Source: Dryomyza anilis (Eukaryota; Arthropoda; Insecta; Diptera; Dryomyzidae). From it: a DNA stretch of 64,000 nt. The number at the start of each line of letters is the position of its first letter. Positions within the stretch are counted from its first letter, which is position 1. The notes beneath the pieces were generated by a model, which searched no databases, was not told where the DNA came from, and saw nothing but the letters and a program-made list of their open reading frames with translations. The stretch is from NCBI GenBank assembly GCA_951804985.1, contig OX638131.1:40800044-40864043 (forward strand), written 5' to 3'. Shown piece after piece: positions 1 through 10,199 of this stretch. The translations under genes and the position numbers were made by a program.

Positions 1-1318
1 ATGCTACGAACGTTGGTTGTATAGCCCCCTAGCAGAGGTTACCAGAGGGACTTGTGGTCAATTTGTAAGGTTTTCACGACATGAAATTTACTGCACATTT
101 TGTTACATTTAGTTATGAATGATGTTCATATCTAAACTTATAAATATAAAAAATAGATATTAAAAATAGGACTCAAAAATCGTTTAACAAAGAATTGTTG
201 ATATTGTATATAAAAAGACATTATTAAATTTTCATTTTATTTTTGATATAAGTACCTAAATTTCATAGTTCTAGAGATCCATTTGTCAGATAATTGCCAT
301 GAAACTAATTAAAAACTAGTTCCGTCTTTATCATACAATTTGGAATAGGTGTAATACCATTTAAAATGACATTCAAAATTATATTGCAGATATATTGTAT
401 CTAATGTAGGGATTGCAATCTCTAAGTATCAAAATGCAAGTACCACATACAAAGTATAACTTCATTCATGCTCTTCCAGCATTTGCCATGAACCACTTAC
501 CTACCCCATTGTAACGATTTGGACTTAAACTGATATCATGCATTTCTGAGAACCACCTGCCTCTGCCTGCCGCCTACTTTCGACGGCGCGTGGCGCAAAA
601 TGTGCTGAATCCTTGCTGAATCCTCTGCTGTTGCCTCATTCAACGCAGGGATTTAGAATGTTATTGATGGACGTAGTTACGTGAGTTCCTGTTACGCAAT
701 GCATTTTGCCCACCTATCAGCAGGTTCTGCATTCCAATCAGTAGTAGACAAAGTTTTGCCCCGCAAATCCTTTCGGAATTTTAAACTTTACAGTTTCATT
801 CACATAAATTAGGATGTAGTGGCAGAAGAGCCGATGGGTTATGTTTGAGTGCATCTTGGTGTGTATTGTGCATGCACATGAAAAAAATATGTTCATCAAT
901 TTAATGAATGACAAAAGTAACATCAATAAATATTTATATTAATGAACTTAACTTTGCCCAGAAGTTAAAATATCGTATAATTTTAAGAAATCTTACGAAT
1001 ATTATAAATCGACGATATGTCGTTTATTAAAGAACTGTTCATTTTTAATAAGAGGCATTCATCAATGTTCATCAATATGATGAATAGTCAACCAATAAAC
1101 GTTCATTCGGTTTTTTTTATAAACTTTTTTTATAGTATGTTTCGATGAATGAATTTTACATTGATTATCAATATGATAGATGAATTTTCTCTAAGTATGT
1201 AGATTAAAATAGACATCGCCATCATATACATAAGTTTTCTGAGTATGTATATGAATGCATAATTCATTGATTATATGAATATATTGATGTTTATTTTTTC
1301 TAAGTGTGTAGATTACAT
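1..1318. other. Noncoding upstream intron/intergenic DNA
   Basis: No coding exon could be supported here. Positions 548-735 are clearly more GC-rich than the surroundings, but every frame is soon closed by a stop. Positions 890-1315 are AT-rich and reuse variants of 'atgttcatcaatatgatgaat', which suggests decayed repeat DNA. The stretch probably lies in an intron of the Ig/FNIII gene, whose visible coding part starts at 3558 with a split codon. Confidence 0.5.
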
Positions 1319-1993
1319 CCCTAGTGGAAATTTAGTTCAGGATGCGATCATTGTTTGATCAAGAAGCCTGATTTCAAGTCAAGCAATGATCAGGGGTTTT
1401 GTTCAGTGCCTGATTCAAAACGTGATGTTATTTGAAGTTGTTATCCTGATCAGGCTTCCTGATCTAACCCTTATATAATTCGATGTATATTTAAATTTTT
1501 CTTAAACTGCTTTTACCAAATTTGAGACCTTTCAAACAAAAAAATAGTTTTGTGAATAAAGATATCTCAATAACTTTTGCACTGACAAAAAGTCAACGTT
1601 TTGAGATATTTCAAATTTTTAAAAATGTAGAGAATTTTTATATCTGTTGCATTTGAGCTTAACATTTATTTATTAGAATATTTTATTTGAATGATTTTGC
1701 TACCCAATTTTATTATAAAACGTTTGTAATAAATTATCGATCATTTTATATTAATACGATACCCTATAAGGTTTTTTTTTCATAAGTGTCACATCACTTT
1801 TCCTCAAGTAGACTTTTTATCAGTATTTTTTAAGAAGGTTGTATAATGTTCCCTTACGTGGATTTTAAATTAGGATTGTCATAGTCGACCCTGATAAGTA
1901 TCATTTCAGGTGGTCTTTGGTAGGGATACCTTATCGTATTCTGATCAGGGACAGATGCGAAATAAGGGTAACCTTAACCAATTTCCACTCGGG
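1319..1993. mobile_element. 675-bp TIR element (non-autonomous)
   Basis: The ends are inverted repeats: CCCTAGTGGAAAT at the left, and at the right ATTTCCACTCGGG, whose complement reads CCCGAGTGGAAAT. The interior has repeated 'cctgatcagg'-type palindromes (about 1390, 1450 and 1960) and no ORF. Only GATTA is shared by the two flanks, so no clean target-site duplication is seen. This is probably an old MITE; the superfamily is unknown. Confidence 0.5.
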
Positions 1994-2006
1994 ATTATGC
2001 ATTATT

Positions 2007-2180
2007 ACACTCAGAAAAATGCAGTAATTCATTAAAATAGGTCAATAGGACAAAAAGTAAATATTTTCAATGGACATTTCTAGTATTTAATGGTATTTAC
2101 TGATTAAAATAATAATTTATCCTATTGACATATATTAATAGTAAACAAATAAAAATTAAATGGTATTTTTTTCAGAGTGT
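2007..2180. mobile_element. 174-bp MITE with ACACTCAGAAAAA termini
   Basis: It begins ACACTCAGAAAAATG and ends TTTTTTTCAGAGTGT, which are inverted copies. A second inverted pair, 'gtcaatagga' and 'tcctattgac', lies inside. No ORF is present. The termini resemble those of larger elements at 44403-45259 (ACACTCAGAAGAAAA) and 26457-26815 (ACACAGAAAAAA), so they may form one superfamily. Confidence 0.55.
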
Positions 2181-2239
2181 ACTCATCAAATACATAAATT
2201 TTTTAGACAACTGTAAAAAATCAGTATATGAAATTATTT

Positions 2240-3541
2240 CTTTTTACACCTTACACTAAAAGTGAAAGGGTTTGATTACTTTGGTCATCAAATTGTAACA
2301 CACAGAAGGAGGCGTATTCGGTATGAAAAAGTATAGACACAGGAAAAAAATCTATATTGCAGGCAACATATTATATTTGCTACAATAATGTGTGACTTTT
2401 CTAGTAATTTCTAGACTATAAATATGTTTATTATAATATATAATACAGATTTTTTGAAGTCGATTATCGATGTCAGTATAGGGGTATTCCATTTTAAATC
2501 AACGAAAAAATAATAAATTAAACATCATCGTCTTTGAAATTAATAAAATTTGGTATGAGTGTTCTATCTTATTGAACTAACAAATATGCAAAATTTTAAA
2601 CCTATACCTTCTATGGTTCCCGAAAATTGGCTTGAAAAGTGAAAAAATATGTAAAAAATTACAAAGGTGGGTTATCTTAATTGCATTTATCTGAAAAACT
2701 GGTTTACGTACAAGGTCAATTAAAAGGTATAAAAATGGTCTTTAATATAGCATATAATTTTCTTTATGTATCCAAAGGATAAATGTCATTATCACATGAT
2801 CTAAATGTTGGAATGAAACTTGATTAAAAATGTATACCTTTCAAATGATGAATTGACCTTGTACTTTAACTAGTTTTTAAATTAAATACAATTAAGTTAA
2901 CCCAATTTTGTGGGTTCATCTATTTTTTATATTTTTAACCCGTCATAGTTCGGGAACCATATTTGCTAGAAGACCAAAATTTATTAATTATCTTAGCTTA
3001 TTTGTACCAAATTTGAATTATTTCTGAGGGGGTAGGGAAAATCCGTTTGTTGATTTAAAATGGCATATCCCTATACATTTGTATTTGTTCGTCTGAGTCT
3101 CCGTCTTTCTGTCTGTTAAAATCACGATTACAAGAAAACTAGAAGAGTCAAATCAATGAATCTCCGAAGATAGATTACTTATATATTTAGACTATCTGGT
3201 ATTGAAAATGAGCATGAGCGGTCTATTGTGACTTGTAACCCGTCCACTTATATTTAAAGAACTCATATAACATAACATCTATGGGAAAATTCTATATCAG
3301 CCGAAGTGAAGTTTTTTTGTAAAAATTCGGTTCACTCTATCCATTTGTACATACTAAAATGAATGAAATTATTTAGCGATTACAAGTATCCGGTTATTTT
3401 GAGAATTAAACGTAACGCCGTAAACGGTAACCGCATAGATTATTATATACCTATCATAATTCTTACTAACTACATTACACCAAATATGAAAATTTCCCAA
3501 CTTCAAAATGTGCCATGTAACTTAACCTTCCTTACTGGTTT
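2240..3541 (+). mobile_element. DINE-1/INE-1-like helentron copy, family A, interrupted
   Basis: The head (about 2245-2338) has 'ccttacactaaaagtgaaag', a TTGTAACAC motif and 'cagaagga'. The body (about 3085-3541) aligns by eye with copies at 4474-5153 and 61889-62433: 'gtctgttaaaatcac', a 'ccacttatatt' segment, 'gttattttgag', 'taaccttccttactggtt'. A nested MITE (2476-3076) and about 120 bp of other sequence split it. Its 3' terminus stops about 16 bp before the splice acceptor of the Ig/FNIII exon at 3558. DINE-1 elements are non-autonomous helentrons common in Drosophilidae; the assignment rests on recognised motifs. Confidence 0.6.
2476..3076. mobile_element. 601-bp fold-back MITE nested in DINE-1-like copy
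   Basis: It starts GTATAGGGGTATTCCATTTT and ends AAAATGGCATATCCCTATAC, inverted ends of about 30 bp continuing through 'aaatcaac'. The interior is a long imperfect palindrome: 'caaggtcaattaaaaggtat' near 2715 faces 'atacctttcaaatgatgaattgac' near 2835, and 'ggtgggttatcttaatt' faces 'aattaagttaacccaattttg'. No ORF. A second, diverged copy is at about 26130-26934. Confidence 0.6.
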
Positions 3542-3557
3542 TTGTTTTAACCCGCAG

Positions 3558-6500
3558 ATAAACCGCATTGGTTCAACAATGATTCCGCGTCCGTGCAGTT
3601 TGCCTACGTCAGCGGCTACGTCAACCTCAGCTGCGAGGCGATGGGTGAACCGCCCCCATCTTTCACGTGGTTACACGATGGCAAAGCCATCACTGGACGC
3701 CATCATCGCATTTTCTATGCCGACTACGGCTCCACACTGCAGCTGCACATCGCCAACGAGTCCCAGTTTGGCGATTACAAATGCAAGGTGGCCAATCCGC
3801 TCGGCATTTTGGATCGCATCATCAAGCTGAAGCGAGGCCAGAAACCGGTGGGTCCATCGCGTTTCCAGCTGCGTCGCCTGTACACCGACGGCTTCGAGTT
3901 GGACATCCGGTCCGTAAAATACTCGAACATTGAGGAGAACATGCACACGCAAGGCTATCGCGTGGAATACATGAGCGACGGTGATTTTAAATATAGAGCC
4001 GGTAACTGGAGCTACGCCAAACGGATAGATTTTTCGTTTCATCGAGGTATGTGACATAGATAGAATAGAAAACAATTGCACACTATACAAAATATACAAC
4101 ATAATTTGAAATGAATTGATTACATAATGCAATAAAAAAAAAACAACTTTCGATTTGATCAAAATTCGTTTTGATCTAAAAAATTTAAAAAATCGCCGCC
4201 CATAGTAACTACCGTCACATATATCATTAGTTAGGCATTTAATGAGAATAACAATGAAAATATATATTTTTAATATTGATTTTAATATAAATATTAATAA
4301 ATACAGAAAAATATATAATATTGGATAATACTTATATACGACCACCACCCATAGTAATTCCATGTTTTAAAATGTACAAAACTCTTCTACGTGCCGATTT
4401 GTTTAGATTTTTATAAATAATGAGATCAAAAGGTATGGTATTTTTAAAGTTTTGATTATCTTGTTCGATTTTTATACCCTACACTAATAGTGAAAGGGTA
4501 CATTCAGTTTGGTACGCCATTTGTAACACCCAGAAGGAAGCATCTCCGGTATGGAAAAGTCGATGTCGTCGATTTAGCGATGTCCGTCTGTCCGTCTGTC
4601 TGTCCGTCTGTCTGTCTGTCTGTTGAAATCCCTACTACTTTTAAAATTGAAGAGCTAGATAAATGAAACTTATAACTTAGATTACTAATATACCTACGCT
4701 GTATGTGCGAGATCGGTCCATTGTGACCTATGATCCGACCACTTATGTTCAAATACCTCATATAAAATGTACATAAAATGATCAATTCTTACGTATACGT
4801 GCTTAGGTAAACTTTTTTGGTCAAATATATATTGATGTCATGCTCAAATACATGATAATAATGTTTTCCGGCGAAAAGACTTGTGGTTCACAAAAAAAAA
4901 ATCGAAATTCGGTACACCTACCCATTTGTAAATATGGGTATCAAATGAATGGAAATTCTTCAGCGATTGAATGTTTGTAGTTATTTTCAGGATTCGTATA
5001 CCCTGGTGACCTATATATCACTTTGAATGGTAACCACACATATGTGTAGGGTATTTATAGTCGGCTTAGACCGACTATAATTTTGATAATCCTAACTATC
5101 ATAATTACACCTACTTTAAAATTTCCCATGTGATCTAACCTTCCCAACTGGTTATTACTTCTACTTTTAAAAGTTAGGAATTTAAGCATTTTAAATGTTA
5201 TGATTATATGGTATGTGCCACGCCCTTTTATCCTATCTCTCCCCAATTTGTCAAAAGATAAACCACAATATACACCACTTAGTCAAATTTCATAACTGTG
5301 GCTATCTTAAGTACAGAGATATTTCCATTTATATGTTCAGTTTTGCCACGCCCAATTGTGTACCTTAGGGGACGAATTTCCAAAAATCCATTTTTAATGC
5401 ACGTACACGTCGGGAATTGAACACCCTGTCAAAATTTCATGTTCCTAGGTCTAAAGGTGAAATTATGTTTTTTTTTTCTATTTTCCGGATTTTGTTTTAG
5501 GGGTTTTCCGGGTCTAAAGCACGCCAATATTGAGACGGAGATAACAAAAAAGAATCATCCAAATCGGTCCAGCCGTTCTCGAGTTTTTGCGAAACTAACG
5601 CACGAGAATTGATTTTTATGTTTATAGATATCACTAATTTTCACTGATTTTTTTTAAGTTTAGGCAAATTAAGGCATCAAAACTTTTTCGCATATTATTG
5701 TACATAGTTTTATAAATATTTTAGAAAATTATTGGATATATATATTTTTTGATGTATTTTTTTAAAACACCACCAAACTTTTAATTATTGTTTTCTTTGG
5801 TTTCACTTTTGAATATTATTTTCAAAGTAACAAAAGAGAAGCATCGTTATATAGAAGTAATTCTATATTTTAATTCAATGTATAATACTTAGATATTTCC
5901 AAGTAAGAAATAATAATTACACTCATCGAAACTTCAAGTATTAAAATTGGTGAATTACCGTATTTACGCAATACAATTTAATGCTTTGGAGTAACCGTGT
6001 GTCTCAAAAACATTTTTGTTTTAATTAATTTTTTTGACTTCTAAGTTTTTAAGTACTGTTTAACGAACCTCATCATCAGATTTTGTACTTACCGTTGCAC
6101 TGTGTGTCGGGGCCTATAAGATTTTTTTTTTCAATGTTTCGAAAGTGCCTATTTCGTCGTTTTTTTCAAGTATTCACCCCGTATATCAAATTTTGTAATT
6201 AGTAAAATTAAAAATCACGAAAAGAAGGGTTATAGAAAATCGTTGGGAATATAGTGTCAAAGTAAAGGAAGTGTCGGTTGACTTGACAACAAATCTGTTT
6301 TTTCTGATATATTTTTTTTTTAACTGCTAGGGTGTTTAAACCCTATCATATTTGCGATTAACCCAGATGTGGCGTTGCAAAGTAGACATCTGATTCGAGT
6401 TTGGCGACTATGTATCACCCAAAAACTGTTCTCAAAACGAAATACGGAATTCCATCTACATTTTGATTAATTGATTAATCACATAGCCCTATTCAATAGT

Positions 6501-7545
6501 ATTCAAATTAGAGATAGGTGCGTGCCTGTTTTTGTTGGCACGGACACGCACGTGCACGCCGATAGTTGAAACGCACGATCACGGGCACGAGCCCGATGAC
6601 TAAATTTACAGGCACGCACAAGAAGCACGGGATTTAAAAAGACACGAAGAAACACGGAAAACACGAAAAAGGCACGGAAAAACTTGAAAAAGCAGTCGAC
6701 ACGTGAAAAATAATAGCGAAACCGTTTAGATTTTTGGAACCGAAACCGTTATTAAAAATGTGTAGAATTGGAACCGCTTTTTTAAAATAGTCCCTGTCAG
6801 GGAACGCAAAGAATCGGAATCGGATGCGTTATTAAAAAAATGTATGGAAACGAAATCGAAACCCATTTTTGGTTGGATCTGGAATCAGAAGCGGAACCAC
6901 AATTTTTTTGAATTGGAACCCGAACCGGAAACGATATTCCAAGGGTTTTAGTCTCTGTTTTAAATAATTAAAAAATTAAGTTTGATATTGTTTTATTCTT
7001 TTAAATCCATAAGTAAAACTAAAACAACCGATTTTTGGAAAAGTTGAAAATACCACGAATTTTTTTATTTTCTGAATCCGAAAGTTATGATTTTTTAAAA
7101 TTGGGGTGGAACAATAAAAAAAAATCTTTAATGGACGCGTGACTGATTTTGGAGGCACAGGCACGACAACAACTAGCACGCACGGAGATTTGCACACACG
7201 AACTCAGATTTTCGGGCGTGACACGAAAAAAGCATGACACGCGCCCATCTCTAATTCAAATAATAAATCATACTTTTAAATCAGTCAAATAATAATGTAA
7301 TCTATTACTTTTTTAATTTTTCGTCAGGTGGTCGCTTTATAATCACGAATCTGGATCGCAATACGACGTATTTGATGCGCGCAGCCTGTCGTAACCTGGC
7401 CGGACTCAGCGACTGGAGCCCAGTGAAAACTTTCGCCACTTTAGCGAATTTAGCAAGACGCACCTTGGAGGCACTCACGTGGCGCACGTGTCTGCTTTTG
7501 GGTCTCGCCATGGCCCTGAAGCCTTTAAAGCAATTTTATATCTAA
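3558..7545 (+). CDS. Ig/fibronectin-III cell-surface or secreted protein, C-terminal exons (partial)
   Basis: Two coding exons, 3558-4046 and 7328-7545, give about 235 codons ending in TAA at 7543-7545; the N-terminal part lies upstream of the window or was not found. Exon one follows 'aacccgcag' and starts in split phase; its donor is GAG|GTATGT. Exon two follows 'tttttcgtcag', and the phases join correctly. The protein has an I-set Ig domain (Cys in VNLSCEA, Trp in FTWLHDG, second Cys in GDYKCKVAN), then an FNIII domain (GPSRFQL through TTYLMRAACRNLAGLSDWSP). Several N-glycosylation sequons (NLS, NES, NWS, NTT) indicate an extracellular protein. The tail has a short hydrophobic run (CLLLGLAMAL), which might be a GPI signal but is weak. 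The Ig-FNIII layout recalls NCAM-like adhesion molecules and fly fipi; I cannot fix the orthologue. The 3.3-kb intron between them carries a DINE-1-like copy and a hAT MITE. Confidence 0.8.
4474..5153 (+). mobile_element. DINE-1/INE-1-like element, family A, complete copy
   Basis: It runs from 'accctacactaatagtgaaa' to 'accttcccaactggtt'. It contains 'cgatttagcgatgtccgtct', a (gtctgtcc)n run at about 4585-4622, and a subterminal palindrome AGTCGGCTTAGACCGACT near 5060. It is nearly identical by eye to the copy at 61889-62433 over their shared parts, suggesting fairly recent spread. It lies in the intron of the Ig/FNIII gene, same strand. Confidence 0.65.
5154..5640 (+). repeat. Dispersed repeat related to 42260-42570
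   Basis: Shared phrases with the region just right of the 138-bp satellite include 'gtcaaatttcataactgtg', 'gccacgcccaattgtgtacc', 'gaacaccctgtcaaaatttc' and a 'ttttccgg' stretch. It directly abuts the DINE-1-like 3' end at 5153, so it may be the tail of a longer related element. The rest of the intron to 6508 is AT-rich with nothing recognisable. Confidence 0.45.
6509..7253. mobile_element. 745-bp hAT-type MITE with 8-bp TSD
   Basis: It starts TAGAGATAGGTGCGTGCC and ends GCGCCCATCTCTA, and is flanked by a perfect 8-bp duplication ATTCAAAT (6501-6508 and 7254-7261). An 8-bp duplication plus TAGAGATGGGC-like ends is the hAT signature. The interior is rich in 'gcacg' and 'ggaaccg' runs and has no transposase ORF. 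A 5'-truncated relative lies in the large Hrs intron (49225-49505). The right end is only about 75 bp from the Ig/FNIII splice acceptor at 7328. Confidence 0.8.
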
Positions 7546-7717
7546 ATACAAATTTTTGTTATATAGTGGGATGTAAGAGCAGAGATAGATTTCTGTTTTA
7601 CTTGATAAATTCTTTAAATTCAATTCAATATTACGAATTCAATTCCAGATCTCGTGGAGATGTCTGTGAGACTGTTAAAATTTAAGACGAGTTAAAATTT
7701 CAACACAGGAATAATGA

Positions 7718-7723
7718 AATAAA
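7718..7723 (+). terminator. Poly(A) signal of the Ig/FNIII gene
   Basis: AATAAA lies about 173 bp past the stop codon, in the usual 3'-UTR range. Assigned by position only. Confidence 0.5.
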
Positions 7724-8545
7724 AAGTAATAAATCATATATATTAATTTTTAGAGATCATTTAACAATAGCTGAACATTTAGAATGTAGTAATGATCTTA
7801 ATCATAATATATTTAAAGAAATTATCTCTCTTGTGCACACCACAATTTTTTATGTAAATGAGCATCGCTTTTTAAATTGTTATTCGAATTTGTATTTATT
7901 AGCCACAGCTGTTTTCTTTAAGTGTACCTGATTTGTTTTTAAAACTAACGTTATTATTATTAACGAAGATAGATCCGTCGTTAGATATTTCATTCGTACT
8001 TTGCCTCAAAATTAGTTAACAAAATTCCAATCACGTTCTCAACATTGAAATCGTTCATTTATAACTCACATTTTGTACTTTTTTAATATGTTCATCAATG
8101 GAAATCATCCTGAAAGCGCATTAAAGATTTTACTACCATAAGTCCAAAATAAAAAAAAATAAAAAAACAAAATAAAACAGAACAGAACAAAAAATCAATA
8201 AAATATTGTACTAAACAAATAGATAAATAAATTACAATGTAATTATTATAAGGAAAATGAGACAGATGCTAATGAGATCTAATTCAATTAAATGTGAAAA
8301 TGTATTATTTCAATTTAATAAATATGAATAAATGTTAATTCATGGTTTTTTTTTCATCATATCTTGAAAACTTTTAGAGCTGAGAGTTTTTTAAGTAAGT
8401 ATCAACTGAGGTTTTTTCATGTTTGAAAAACAAAATTATTTTGTTAAAAAAATGTCGAAAAAGCAAATATAAAAGAAACAACTTATTTCATTGGAACCAC
8501 TGTGAGACATGGAATAAACTGATTTTCACAGAAAAAACATATAAT
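7724..8545. other. AT-rich intergenic DNA
   Basis: Nothing recognisable: no ORF of note, with poly-A/T runs near 8145-8180 and 8345-8355. Confidence 0.6.
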
Positions 8546-8698
8546 GCCCGATTTACATTGTATCTTCTGTGAGTCTCACTGTATCTCCTAGGGTTGCATT
8601 TTTTAAAATTTTCATATAAAAAAAAATAGTATTTTTTTGAAAAAATGCACCTCTAGGAGATACAGTGAGACTCATAGAAGATACAATGTAAATGGGGC
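8546..8698. repeat. Near-perfect palindrome, arms about 59 bp
   Basis: The left arm (8546-8604) starts gcccgatttacattgtatct and contains a 'gtctcactgtatctccta' core. The right arm (8640-8698) is its inverted copy, ending 'acaatgtaaatggggc'. The loop of about 35 bp is poly-A/T. Probably a small fold-back element, or the snap-back part of a larger one. Confidence 0.6.
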
Positions 8699-8825
8699 TT
8701 TACTTTGTCCCTCACTGGTTTAAAGAAAAAAAAAAACGATTTTCAGTCGATGATTTTTCTGGAACAATTAAGAGGAAAAAAGGTGTTTTTCAACAAAATT
8801 AGCAGTAATTTAATTTTATTTGTTA

Positions 8826-9134
8826 TAATAATAATAGTTTGGCACTACAGTCCTGTTTAGAACTTCGGCCGAGCTCTCTCACCATTTTGATCTGTGCGTG
8901 TTATATTTGTACTCAAAGTAGTGGGACCTACAGTTTATTGCCGAATCCGAACGGCGGATGAGAGCTTTTAATAGGCAATATTTTACTCTCGTAGGTTTGC
9001 TATTTACTGCCGAGAGGTAGCGCGGTATAGAAAAATGTTTCTATGAAGAGATGTTGTTAGCCCCAGTCCAGGCTTGAACCGGGGACCTTTCGGCTCGCAG
9101 ACCAACGCACTAACCATTGAGCTACCGCGGCTAC
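8826..9134 (-). mobile_element. tRNA-derived SINE, full length, with TSD
   Basis: Read on the - strand from 9134, the head is tRNA-like: an A-box TAGCTCAATGGT and a B-box GGTTCAAGCCT with the usual spacing, then about 235 bp of unrelated body and a short (ATT)n tail at 8826-8837. A perfect 8-bp duplication ATTTGTTA flanks it (8818-8825 and 9135-9142). This is the layout of a Pol III-transcribed SINE moved by LINE machinery. The anticodon stem pairs poorly, so it is not a functional tRNA. A related head fragment lies at 31378-31470. The family name is unknown to me. Confidence 0.75.
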
Positions 9135-9212
9135 ATTTGTTAGGAGTTATATTATTATGCAATAATATCGAAAATTTAAACAATTGAATAAGTCCTAATT
9201 AGGCGTTAATTC

Positions 9213-10193
9213 GGGATCCGTACGAAATATCGAAAAAAAAAATGTCGAAACCTTAAAATGTCGAAATTATGAAAGCCTTAGAACGCCGACACAATATTTG
9301 GCCGGATCACAAAATGTCGAAAAATATTTTAAAGCTAGAAAATGTCGACAAATTATTAAAAATAAAAATACAAAAAAAATAAAATTTATAGGATCAAGAA
9401 ATGTCGAAAATTAAAATGCCGAAATATCAAAATGTTGAAATACAAATCTCAAATCCTGTATGAGCAAGTCCACACCAAATCTCGTAGGATTTACAACTCA
9501 CTTCGATTTCAATGATATTTTGGCAACTGATAAAGCGTCCCGGGATCTACATTCAGCATTTTTGTTTATATTTTTCCGATCTCTATTTTCCAGAGATACA
9601 GTCCAAAGTTAAAAAATTGTCAATGATAATTTTGGATGGTGGTTCCTAATGAAATATCCCTTGATACTAGAAACTTTGATAAGGTTTCGTTTTAAAACTA
9701 ATAAAACAATCTTTTGGAAAATTCTTCTTAACATGAACATATGACCAATGGTCGTTATCCTTGAACTTCGAATTGCATGTCCTTAAAAAAAATTTAAAAC
9801 AAAAATCGGAATTTTTGGTTATTTTTTATAAGTGTTGAAGCTAAATTCCAAGATCGTATTTTGAAGGCAGCATATTTAAAAATCTCCGCATGACTCCTAG
9901 AGTAGCTAAAAATCAGAATTATTTTTTTTTTAAGATCTTTATCTTCGAGTTTTTTCGACATTTTCCATCATTTTTCGGTAAAAAATGATTTCGTCATATT
10001 AAATTTCGACATTTTTAATTTTCGACCTTTTGTTTTTCAACATTTTAGTTTTCAACATTTTTTTTTTCGACATTTTGGTTTTCGACATTTTTGTTTTCGA
10101 CATTTTCAGGTTTCGGCATTTTTATTTTCTACATTTTTGTTTTCGGTATTTTTAGTTTCGATATTTTAAATTTCGACTTATCGTACCAGACCC
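9213..10193. mobile_element. 981-bp TIR element built of reiterated AATGTCGAAA motifs
   Basis: Ends: GGGATCCGTACGA at the left and TCGTACCAGACCC at the right (10 of 13 positions match as an inverted pair). An 8-bp duplication GTTAATTC flanks it (9205-9212 and 10194-10201). The left arm repeats 'aaaatgtcgaaa' variants in one direction and the right arm repeats 'ttttcgacattt' in the other, so both arms can snap back. The middle (9450-9940) has no ORF. It was inserted into a TTAGGA-rich repeat field. The superfamily is uncertain (8-bp TSD classes such as hAT or P are possible). Confidence 0.6.
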
Positions 10194-10199
10194 GTTAAT

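Noticed and set aside
3671..4363. 230-codon ORF on the - strand
   Set aside because: It is antisense to the Ig/FNIII exon and runs into intron AT-rich text; no motif, while the + strand shows a clear Ig domain and splice sites.
9061..9134. Functional tRNA gene
   Set aside because: A- and B-boxes are good but the anticodon stem does not pair, and the sequence continues into a SINE body with target duplication.
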